Origin: Chloroflexota bacterium
GTDB lineage: Bacteria; Chloroflexota; Dehalococcoidia; DSTF01; RBG-16-68-14
DNA length: 5,080 nucleotides
NCBI GenBank assembly: GCA_022561355.1
Contig: JADFRJ010000185.1
Location: 1 to 5,080, forward strand
Direction: 5' to 3'
Positions 1 through 4,833 of this stretch are shown piece by piece (positions within the stretch are counted from its first letter, which is position 1; each line of letters begins with the position of its first letter). The notes below the pieces were generated by a model that did no database searches, was not told the DNA's origin, and worked only from the letters and a program-made list of their open reading frames with translations. A program made the translations under genes and the position numbers.

Positions 1-464
1 TGTTCGACTCGCTCATCTGCAAATCCGCCCTCGACCACTTCGTCGAAGGAGACCGCGCAATGCGCGGGTTCGCGAGCGTCCTCAAGCCCAACGGCCGGGC
101 GATCGTCAGCATCAACAACATGACGAGTCTTTCGGTGCGGCTGAGCCGCCTTTTCTACACCCTTTATCGCGCGGTCTGGCCGCCCGCTCGAGCGAAACAC
201 TTCCACTGGGACTCTCCGGTACCGCACCAGCACACGTATGAGTGCACCTACCAAAACACAGCCGACCTTGGCAAACCTGACTTCGATACGGTCGATGAAT
301 ACGGCGTGTCGCTGCTCTGGGGGCTCCCCGGCTGGGGGCGCTTCTTATCGCTGCTGCCGAACGTCATCAACCGGCCGCTCCTCCGCGGCCTTCATGGGAT
401 CGGCCGCCGAATGCCACGGCTAGCGGACGTCTGTGTCTTCGTCTGGCAACCGAAAGCGTCGTAA
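1..464 (+). CDS. SAM-dependent methyltransferase, C-terminal part (5' end outside window)
   Basis: Partial class I methyltransferase. The open frame enters at position 3 (FDSLICKSALDHF) and stops at TAA 462-464, giving 153 visible codons. The ATG at 60 is internal: the frame is open upstream of it and the codons before it match the paralogue downstream. The visible part aligns without gaps to residues 112 onward of the 470-1282 gene, starting at the motif around beta-strand 4, so the SAM-binding glycine-rich motif I must lie left of the window. Shared blocks include WDSPVP.QHTYECT, YGVSLLWG.PGWGRFLSLLPNVI and PRLADVCVFVW. It ends PKAS, six residues shorter than its neighbour, and lacks that gene's hairpin-bearing tail. 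The next gene starts 5 bp downstream, so the two are probably cotranscribed and translationally coupled. Family assignment is firm through the paralogue; the acceptor is unknown. Confidence 0.88.
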   Translation, partial: FDSLICKSALDHFVEGDRAMRGFASVLKPNGRAIVSINNMTSLSVRLSRLFYTLYRAVWPPARAKHFHWDSPVPHQHTYECTYQNTADLGKPDFDTVDEYGVSLLWGLPGWGRFLSLLPNVINRPLLRGLHGIGRRMPRLADVCVFVWQPKAS

Positions 465-469
465 CTCTC

Positions 470-1282
470 ATGAAGGTAGATCCAGAAGGCTATCAGACGC
501 ACTGGCACGCGGACGAGATCTGTGAGACCATCGCCAGCAACCGCGACACGGCCTTTATCTTCGACGCCTGGGATAGGCTGGTGCAGCTCAGCGCGGCTGA
601 AGGAAACCCAGGCCGTGTCATCGACATCGCCTGCGGAAACGCCCGCGACGTCACAAAGCTCAGCCAGATGGGCTGGGAAGCCATCGGTATGGACCCCTCG
701 GTGCAGCAGCTCAAGGATGCTAGAGCCGCCACGCTGGAGGCTGGCCAACAGGTCCACCTCGTTCGTGGCGTCGCGGAGTTCTTGCCATTCCGGAAGGATG
801 TGTTCAACTCGCTGATCTGCAAGTCGGCCCTCGACCACTTCGTCGACCGGGATCAAGCGATGAGCGAGTGCAGCCGCGTGGTGATGCCAGAGGGCCGCGC
901 AGTCGTCAGCGCCAACAACTACGGCGGCCTGACCGTGAGCGCCAGCCGCCTCAGCTATCGCATCGCGCGTGCGCTGTGGCCGGCGGCGCGGGAGAAGCAA
1001 TTCTTCTGGGACAGCCCTGTCCCCTGGCAGCACACGTACGAGTGCACGTTCGCGAATATCCGCGACCTCGGCAGGCCACACTTTGACGTCGTCGAACAAT
1101 ACGGCGTGTCGCTGCTCTGGGGGTTCCCTGGCTGGGGACGCTTCTTGTCCCTGCTGCCAAACGTCATCACCAGGGCACTACTCCGAGGCTCCCATGAGAC
1201 CGGCCGCCGGCTGCCACGCCTCGCGGACGTTTGTGTCTTCGTCTGGCGGCCGAAGCCGGCTAAGGGCCAGCCGGCTACGTAA
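470..1282 (+). CDS. Class I SAM-dependent methyltransferase (Methyltransf_11-like), complete
   Basis: A 270-aa protein predicted to transfer a methyl group from SAM to an unknown acceptor. Motif I is VIDIACGNA (residues 50-58) and the acidic residue after beta-2 is D75 in GMDPS. FLPFRKDVFNSLICKSALDHF (104-124) fits the motif II/III to beta-4 region, followed by the VVMPEGRAVVS strand (137-147). The C-terminal third, rich in Trp, Pro and His (WDSPVPWQHTYECT, 180-193; YGVSLLWGFPGWGRFLSLLPNVI, 211-233), is shared with the upstream paralogue and is probably the acceptor-binding cap. No signal peptide or membrane segment is evident, so it is likely cytoplasmic. The ATG at 470 lies 5 bp after the previous stop with no strong Shine-Dalgarno, suggesting coupling. 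The last 10-12 residues (PKPAKGQPAT) are absent from the paralogue's end and coincide with a hairpin and a cupin relic on the opposite strand. In a glycosyltransferase locus, sugar O-methylation is plausible but inferred. Confidence 0.9.
   Translation: MKVDPEGYQTHWHADEICETIASNRDTAFIFDAWDRLVQLSAAEGNPGRVIDIACGNARDVTKLSQMGWEAIGMDPSVQQLKDARAATLEAGQQVHLVRGVAEFLPFRKDVFNSLICKSALDHFVDRDQAMSECSRVVMPEGRAVVSANNYGGLTVSASRLSYRIARALWPAAREKQFFWDSPVPWQHTYECTFANIRDLGRPHFDVVEQYGVSLLWGFPGWGRFLSLLPNVITRALLRGSHETGRRLPRLADVCVFVWRPKPAKGQPAT
1254..1276. terminator. Hairpin at the methyltransferase 3' end, candidate bidirectional terminator
   Basis: Two copies of the self-palindromic octamer AGCCGGCT (1254-1261 and 1269-1276) flank a 7-nt loop AAGGGCC and can form a perfect 8-bp GC-rich stem. 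It overlaps the last codons of the methyltransferase (stop 1280-1282) and lies 49 bp past the stop of the convergent glycosyltransferase at 1326. It could therefore serve both transcripts. Neither side has a T-run, so intrinsic termination is uncertain. A non-identical hairpin occupies the equivalent place at 4192-4218. Confidence 0.4.
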
Positions 1283-1304
1283 CCCGCACGGCCTAATCGG
1301 CGCC
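1275..1304 (-). pseudogene. Relic of a cupin gene 3' end
   Basis: Read on the minus strand, these 30 bp match the last ten codons (stop included) of the cupin gene at 4247-4218 at 26 of 30 positions. The equivalent of the cupin's GVDWAVPVK-stop is recognisable, but the Trp codon TGG reads TAG here. No further cupin sequence can be traced to the right, where the glycosyltransferase tail begins at 1326. It therefore looks like a stranded fragment of a second cupin copy that once converged on this methyltransferase. The short length limits certainty; the adjoining methyltransferase homology in the same repeat strengthens it. Confidence 0.6.
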
Positions 1305-1325
1305 GCGCGTGAACCAGCAGGTACG

Positions 1326-2624
1326 TCATTGCCGCTGCATCACTGTGTCCAGGACGCTCGCAAGCACGTACTCGGCCGAGCGAGAGAGCAAGGGCAGGAA
1401 ACGGTCACGCTTCGCGGCGGAGGCGGGGTTCGCCTCACGGCAGAAGCGCACCAGCGGCTCCAGGGCAACCTCCCACGAAAGGGACGGCTTGACGGCGCGC
1501 AGGTTCTCCTGGCATTGCTCGTAGAACGCCTGATCGTCCACCAAGCGCCGGATCGCGTCGGCGACGGCCACCACGTCACCCTCCGCCACCACGGCGCCGA
1601 GGCCGCGCTGCGCCACCATTTCGGCGAGAACGTCGCCCCGAGTGCAGATGATCGGCAACTCCGCCCACATCAGGTCGAGGAAGCCAGGGCGATGCGAATA
1701 ACGCGTCTCCAGGTTATCCAAGTACGTGCAGATGCCCATGTCCGACTCCAGCAGGAAGTTCTTGACTTGGGCATGCGGCACCCAGCCGAACTCGAAGAAG
1801 ACGGAACGCTGGTAGAGCCCTAGGTCCTTCGAGAGCTGAAATGCCGACTCGAACCGCTGGCCGTAGCCCAGAAAAGAGCCGAGGCCGGGGTAAAAGGTGC
1901 CTAAGAAGATCGCCTTGATGTCGTCCCGCTCTTTAGCGAGCAGATGGAGCGCGCGCAAGAAGGTCTCTGGATCGTACCAGTGGACCATGCCGCCGTTCCA
2001 GAGGATCACCTTGTCGCCCTCGTTGATGCCCGCGTAGACGCCCTTGAGCACCTTCTGGTCGCGGATCATTTCATCGCGCCGTAAGCCGTGCGGAACGACG
2101 TCGATGCAGCGCCGCAGGGTAGCGTCGTCGTCGTACATCTCCGGGTCGATCAGGCCCAGCGCTGCCATCATGCCGATGTAGCTGTCGCGCTGGCGCTCGT
2201 TGGCGCAGAGGATGAAGTCGGCCAGCGTGAGCTGCATCGTGGTGTAGGCGTGATTCTTGTTCATCCAGACCATGCGCTTCACCCCGCCAGACTCGCTCGT
2301 GGTCAGTTCCAGCCACTCCATGAAGGACTGGCCGAAGAGATCGGCCACGAACAGCTTGTCCTTAAAGTTGAGGACGAACTGGGGCATCAGGCCGGACGAG
2401 ATGATGATGTCGTGCTTCGAAACGAGGGAGAGCGCCGAGAACCCGGAGTAGGGCGTGACCTGCACCCCTGGCAGCTGGGGCTGCTCCACCTGGCCAGGCA
2501 CCGCCAGCGTCACCTCTGCACCCGGCACCTCCTTGGCCAGGACCTGGGCCATGTGGTACGCCCGGTTGCCGGGGCCAGCCATGTCGCCGGCAACCACACC
2601 GCGGCTGAGAACGAGGATCCTCAT
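1326..2624 (-). CDS. GT-B fold glycosyltransferase (GT4-like), second gene of operon
   Basis: A 432-aa protein predicted to move a sugar from a nucleotide-sugar donor to a glycan or lipid acceptor at the cytoplasmic side. The N-terminal Rossmann half opens MRILVLSRGVVAGDMAGPG (1-19) and RAYHMAQVLA (21-30), with ILCANERQRD (138-147) and DVVPHG (175-180) leading into the linker. The C-terminal donor half begins VILWNGGMVHWYDPETF (206-222), then IFLGTFYPG (239-247), VFFEFGWVPH (276-285) and DNLETRYSHRPGFLDLMWAELPIICTRGD (303-331). The usual GT4 EX7E is not intact: Asp317 sits where the second Glu is expected. No signal peptide or clear membrane helix is seen. ATG 2624-2622 overlaps the stop of the gene before it in the sequence ATGA, implying translational coupling, and GGGAG about 15 nt upstream is a weak ribosome site. 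Length is normal for the family. Donor and acceptor are unknown. Confidence 0.88.
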   Translation of the reverse strand: MRILVLSRGVVAGDMAGPGNRAYHMAQVLAKEVPGAEVTLAVPGQVEQPQLPGVQVTPYSGFSALSLVSKHDIIISSGLMPQFVLNFKDKLFVADLFGQSFMEWLELTTSESGGVKRMVWMNKNHAYTTMQLTLADFILCANERQRDSYIGMMAALGLIDPEMYDDDATLRRCIDVVPHGLRRDEMIRDQKVLKGVYAGINEGDKVILWNGGMVHWYDPETFLRALHLLAKERDDIKAIFLGTFYPGLGSFLGYGQRFESAFQLSKDLGLYQRSVFFEFGWVPHAQVKNFLLESDMGICTYLDNLETRYSHRPGFLDLMWAELPIICTRGDVLAEMVAQRGLGAVVAEGDVVAVADAIRRLVDDQAFYEQCQENLRAVKPSLSWEVALEPLVRFCREANPASAAKRDRFLPLLSRSAEYVLASVLDTVMQRQ

Positions 2625-3952
2625 AGCGTTTCGGCCTGCTCCCGCCGGCCGATGAGCCGGTAGACGCTGAGGTAGCGAGCGGTGATCGCGGCGTGGGCGA
2701 TCGTCCGCCGCAGCAGCGCCGGCATGCGTTGCCGCTTCGGCACGGCGATGCTCCGGCCCGTCCGGCAGAACTCCACGAGCGGCGCCATCACGCGCTCCCA
2801 GCTCAGCTCTTCCTTAACCAATGCTACGTTGCGCTGATAACGCGCGTACAACTCTCCGTCGTCGAGCAGGCGCAGGACACCCGCAGCGAACGCGTCCGGG
2901 TCCTCGGGCGGCACCGCGATCCCGAGCGACTCGCGTTCGACGCGAGCGGCGAGCTCGTCGCCCCGGGTGCAGACGATCGGTAGCTCTGCCCAGAAGAGGT
3001 CGACGAAGCGCGTCCGGAACGCGAAGCGGGCCTCCAGGTTGTCGTATCCGGCGCACACCCCAAGGTCGGCTTCAGCCAAGTAGTCGCCGGTCTCGTCATA
3101 CGGCACCCACCCTTCGTTGAAGAAGACTGACCGGCCATACAGGCCCAGCTCCTTGCTCAACTCGACGGCCTGGCGCAGCGGTTCGTAGCGCAGCCCCGTC
3201 ACCTTGTCCGGATGCTCCGTCCCCAGGAAAAAGAGCTTGATGTCGTCGCGGACGCGGCTCACGCGAGTCATCGCGCGAATGACGGCGAGGGCATCGAACC
3301 ACTCCATCACACTGCCGTTCCAAATCAGCACTTTATCGTGTTCGCCGATTCCAGGCACGACACCCTTCAACACAGGGCGCTTGCTCTGGGGTCGGCCAGA
3401 CCGGACGCCGTACGGGACGACGTCCACGAGGCGCCGGAGTGACGCGTCGCGGTCGAAGACGCTCGGCGTTACCAGTCCCAGCGCGTAGAGCGCGCCCGCC
3501 CACACATCGCGCTGCCGCTCACTGGAGCAGACGATGTAGTCGGCCATCGTCAGCTGCAGATCGACGAGGTGCCTCCGAGAGGCCATCCAGAGCTTGCGCG
3601 CCGCCCGCTGCGGGAGCCGCTGCGAAAGCGCCAGCCACTCGCTGTAAAAGGCCGCGTAGAAGTCGAGCGCCAGCAGCTTGCCTGGGAAGAGCGCGAGCGC
3701 GTGCAGGGGGAAGTTGCGTGAGATGATGATGTCGTGGCTGAGCATCTGGAGGAAGCCCGTCAGCGCGTTACGGTACGCTATGATTTGCAGTCTTGGGTGG
3801 GGGGAAGGAATGTCCGGTACGTTGGGCGCCGAGAGAGTCACCTCCGCGTCAGGGAGCTGCTCCGCCAGCACCCGGGCCATGTGATACGCCCGCACGCCGG
3901 GGCTCGCCATGTCCCGTCCGACGACGCCTCGGCTCAGCACCAAGATCTTCAT
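2621..3952 (-). CDS. GT-B fold glycosyltransferase (GT4-like), first gene of operon
   Basis: A 443-aa paralogue of the following gene. It opens MKILVLSRGVVGRDMASPG (1-19) and RAYHMARVLAEQ (21-32), then HDIIISRNFPLHAL (73-86), YIVCSSERQRDVW (139-151) and VVPYGVR (178-184). The donor-binding half runs from KVLIWNGSVMEWFDAL (207-222) through FFLGTEHPD (241-249), VFFNEGWVPY (276-285), NLEARFAFRTRFVDLFW (305-321), AELPIVCTRGDELA (322-335) and a Pro/Asp-rich VPPEDPDAF. As in its partner, the canonical EX7E of GT4 enzymes is replaced; Asp318 occupies the second acidic position and Glu323 replaces the usual Gly before the Leu-Pro. The Arg-rich tail (405-437) may be peripheral. The ATG at 3952 is the first in frame and starts the conserved beta-1 strand; only a weak GAGA lies upstream. 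Two tandem paralogues suggest successive transfer steps in one glycan. Specific sugars cannot be read from sequence. Confidence 0.88.
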   Translation of the reverse strand: MKILVLSRGVVGRDMASPGVRAYHMARVLAEQLPDAEVTLSAPNVPDIPSPHPRLQIIAYRNALTGFLQMLSHDIIISRNFPLHALALFPGKLLALDFYAAFYSEWLALSQRLPQRAARKLWMASRRHLVDLQLTMADYIVCSSERQRDVWAGALYALGLVTPSVFDRDASLRRLVDVVPYGVRSGRPQSKRPVLKGVVPGIGEHDKVLIWNGSVMEWFDALAVIRAMTRVSRVRDDIKLFFLGTEHPDKVTGLRYEPLRQAVELSKELGLYGRSVFFNEGWVPYDETGDYLAEADLGVCAGYDNLEARFAFRTRFVDLFWAELPIVCTRGDELAARVERESLGIAVPPEDPDAFAAGVLRLLDDGELYARYQRNVALVKEELSWERVMAPLVEFCRTGRSIAVPKRQRMPALLRRTIAHAAITARYLSVYRLIGRREQAETL

Positions 3953-4056
3953 CAGTCTCGTATGTTCATCGCCTGCGCGTAGCTGATCTGGTAGAGACGG
4001 CGCTCAACTCGACTCCCAATACGCACTCCTTCACTCGCGCAGGCATTGCAGTCGTA

Positions 4057-4069
4057 GCGTACGGTACGC
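4057..4069. repeat. Short perfect inverted repeat upstream of the GT operon
   Basis: GCGTAC and GTACGC (4057-4062 and 4064-4069) flank a single central G, 105 bp upstream of the first glycosyltransferase start. Spacing and symmetry would suit a dimeric regulator, but no convincing -35/-10 pair was found beside it and chance is quite possible. The rest of 3953-4130 contains no gene that I can support. Confidence 0.2.
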
Positions 4070-4130
4070 GGTCTACATGGCCAAGCCGTGCACACGCCTC
4101 CCGCGTAAGTCGGAGTAGGAGTATGAGAGG

Positions 4131-4225
4131 TTCCGGATCGGCCGGCGGCTCCGCGGCTGGCGGACGTCCTTGTCCTCGTTCGGCAGCCGAAGGCGGACCC
4201 GCCTCAGCGGGTCCCGCCTACTTAA
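4131..4225 (+). pseudogene. Relic of a third methyltransferase copy (last ~30 codons)
   Basis: In the frame ending at TAA 4223-4225, codons from 4151 read PRLADVLVLVRQPKAD, which matches PRLADVCVFVWRPKPA at the end of the complete methyltransferase and PRLADVCVFVWQPKAS of the partial one. Just upstream, RFRIGRRL (4128-4151) matches the preceding GIGRRMPR block but in another frame, because one base is missing near 4150. Both upstream frames soon hit stops (TAG 4116, TGA 4124). Nothing resembling the rest of the enzyme, including the SAM-binding region, is found between 3953 and 4130. This is a decayed 3' fragment, not a gene. Its last 8 bases overlap the 3' end of the convergent cupin gene, which may have protected that part from decay. 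Confidence 0.75.
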
Positions 4226-4249
4226 CCGGCACGGCCCAATCGACGCCGC
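4139..4249. repeat. Right copy of imperfect direct repeat flanking the glycosyltransferase operon
   Basis: Partner of 1201-1306 in the same orientation. It spans the methyltransferase relic, its TAA, and the last ten codons of the cupin gene on the other strand. Shared blocks in order are CGGCCG, GCGGACGT, GCCGAAG, then CTAC.TAACC.GCACGGCC.AATCG.CGCC with four substitutions in 30 bases. The two copies enclose about 2.8 kb holding exactly the two glycosyltransferase genes. Confidence 0.72.
4192..4218. terminator. Strong hairpin after the cupin stop codon
   Basis: GGCGGACCCGC (4192-4202) pairs with GCGGGTCCCGCC (4207-4218) around loop CTCA, an 11-bp stem with one bulged C. It starts at the last base of the cupin stop codon (4220-4218) and is followed on the minus strand by a second small hairpin, TTCGG-CAG-CCGAA (4179-4191). 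Its place fits a terminator for the cupin transcript that insulates the glycosyltransferase operon. There is no T-run, so Rho-independent action is not certain. Confidence 0.5.
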
Positions 4250-4679
4250 CCTCTTCGGGCGTCATCCGCTCTTCGTCCGGGTTCTTCTCGTCGTACTTGG
4301 ACGTGATGTAGTACATCAGGATCGTCTCCTCGTCGCCCATCACCATGTAGCCGTGCCAGACGCCGGGCGGGATGCTCAGAACGCGGCGGTCGTTATCGCC
4401 CAGATAGACCCACTTGTGGTTGCCATCGTCATCCAGCAGCCCAACCTTCAGGTTGCCCTTGATGACGAACCAGTGGTCCGTCTGCTTCTGGTGGCGGTGC
4501 CACGCGACGACGCGGCCCGGGTAGGCCCACGTGATGTTGATGTCGCCGGCCATCTGCACTTTCTCATCGCCCGTGAAGCCGAAGACGTCGCAGGCGCGGC
4601 GCGCGCGGTCGTCGTCATACAGTCGTGGTACCGAAACGTTCGCGTCTTCGATGCTGTTCGTAGCCTTCTTCGTCACCAT
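4218..4679 (-). CDS. RmlC-like cupin (dTDP-4-dehydrorhamnose 3,5-epimerase-like)
   Basis: A 153-aa single-domain cupin. From the ATG at 4679, the first metal/substrate motif is AWHRHQKQTDHWFVIKG (59-75), followed by the jelly-roll turn LLDDDG and the second motif IPPGVWHGYMVM (103-114), then MYYITSKYDEKNPDEERM and VDWAVP near the end. The order Hx(n)VxxG, IPxGxxHGY, YYxxxxYD and a terminal W.VP resembles RmlC-type sugar epimerases. The RmlC GLHxQ/Lys pattern is altered to WHRHQ with Asp/His at the Lys position, so true 3,5-epimerase activity is doubtful and a ketoisomerase or binding role is possible. An in-frame TTG at 4703 would add 8 residues, but AAGGGGAAG (4691-4683) sits just before the ATG and the promoter places transcription start near 4703, so ATG is preferred. 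The 3' end overlaps a methyltransferase relic. Confidence 0.82.
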   Translation of the reverse strand: MVTKKATNSIEDANVSVPRLYDDDRARRACDVFGFTGDEKVQMAGDINITWAYPGRVVAWHRHQKQTDHWFVIKGNLKVGLLDDDGNHKWVYLGDNDRRVLSIPPGVWHGYMVMGDEETILMYYITSKYDEKNPDEERMTPEEGGVDWAVPVK

Positions 4680-4682
4680 GCT

Positions 4683-4718
4683 CTTCCCCTTTTTTGTATT
4701 CAAGCCGTCAGTATATCA
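4683..4718 (-). promoter_or_regulatory. Extended -10 promoter and ribosome binding site of the cupin gene
   Basis: On the minus strand TGATATACT (4718-4710) is a TGn extended -10 element with 5 of 6 consensus bases in the hexamer; the -35 region is weak, TTCTTA (4736-4731) being the best match at a short 15-bp spacing. Initiation would fall near 4703, giving a leader of about 24 nt that carries the Shine-Dalgarno-like AAGGGGAAG (4691-4683) close to ATG 4679. This argues against the upstream TTG start. Confidence 0.5.
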
Positions 4719-4783
4719 GCGCCCTACAGATAAGAATCGGCCTTGCCAGGGAGACGCTGCAGCCTCCGCCATCTGCCCATCGC

Positions 4784-4803
4784 GGGCGGCCCGATGGCCG
4801 CCC
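4784..4803. terminator. Perfect GC hairpin downstream of the crotonase gene
   Basis: GGGCGGCC (4784-4791) and GGCCGCCC (4796-4803) form a perfect 8-bp stem with loop CGAT. It lies about 30 bp past the stop of the minus-strand enoyl-CoA hydratase gene and upstream of the cupin promoter, the expected place for a terminator. No T-run follows on the minus strand. CCATCG (4777-4782) and CGATGG (4792-4797) offer a competing stem. Confidence 0.45.
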
Positions 4804-4808
4804 CTTCA

Positions 4809-4833
4809 AGCTTCTAGCCCCTAGCTTCCAGCC
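4809..4833. repeat. Short tandem-like repeat beside the crotonase stop
   Basis: AGCTTCTAGCC (4809-4819) recurs as AGCTTCCAGCC (4823-4833), 10 of 11 identical at a 14-bp period. The segment also contains CTAG-CCC-CTAG (4814-4824). It fills the gap between the GC hairpin and the crotonase stop codon. Function is unknown; it may be a low-complexity intergenic motif that recurs in the genome. Confidence 0.35.

Larger units (their letters stand above)
1201..1306. repeat. Left copy of imperfect direct repeat flanking the glycosyltransferase operon
   Basis: This segment aligns with 4139-4249 at roughly three-quarters identity by eye, with a few small gaps. It covers the end of the methyltransferase gene (CGGCCG..CGGCT, GCGGACGT, GCCGAAG), its stop codon, and about 24 bp beyond. 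The rightmost 30 bp (1275-1304) match 4218-4247 at 26 of 30 positions. The downstream part is non-coding here but encodes the cupin C-terminus in the right copy, so it is a homologous junction and not simply a shared protein motif. Confidence 0.72.

Noticed and set aside
60..62. ATG as the start of the first methyltransferase
   Set aside because: The frame is open back to the window edge and the upstream codons match the paralogue, so this Met is internal.
392..1099. 235-codon open frame on the minus strand opposite the methyltransferases
   Set aside because: It lies antisense to two clear methyltransferase genes, its protein resembles no family I recognise, and long antisense frames are common in G+C-rich DNA.
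969..1823. 284-codon plus-strand open frame spanning the methyltransferase end and the glycosyltransferase tail
   Set aside because: It is out of frame with the methyltransferase and antisense to the glycosyltransferase. It has Arg/Ser/His-rich composition without domains, so it is a shadow of both.
2088..2663. 191-codon plus-strand open frame within the glycosyltransferase region
   Set aside because: Antisense shadow of a well-supported glycosyltransferase; no ribosome site or family resemblance.
3953..4056. Promoter for the glycosyltransferase operon
   Set aside because: TTGAGC and TTGGGA hexamers occur on the minus strand, but no acceptable -10 follows at 16-18 bp. A promoter is expected here but I cannot place it.
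1201..4249. Transposon or insertion sequence with these repeats as ends
   Set aside because: The repeats are direct, contain gene ends and enclose no transposase or integrase, and no short target-site duplication was seen.
4170..4733. 187-codon plus-strand open frame opposite the cupin gene
   Set aside because: It covers the conserved cupin motifs on the other strand and runs through the cupin promoter. Its sequence is a Val/Ala/Asp-rich shadow.
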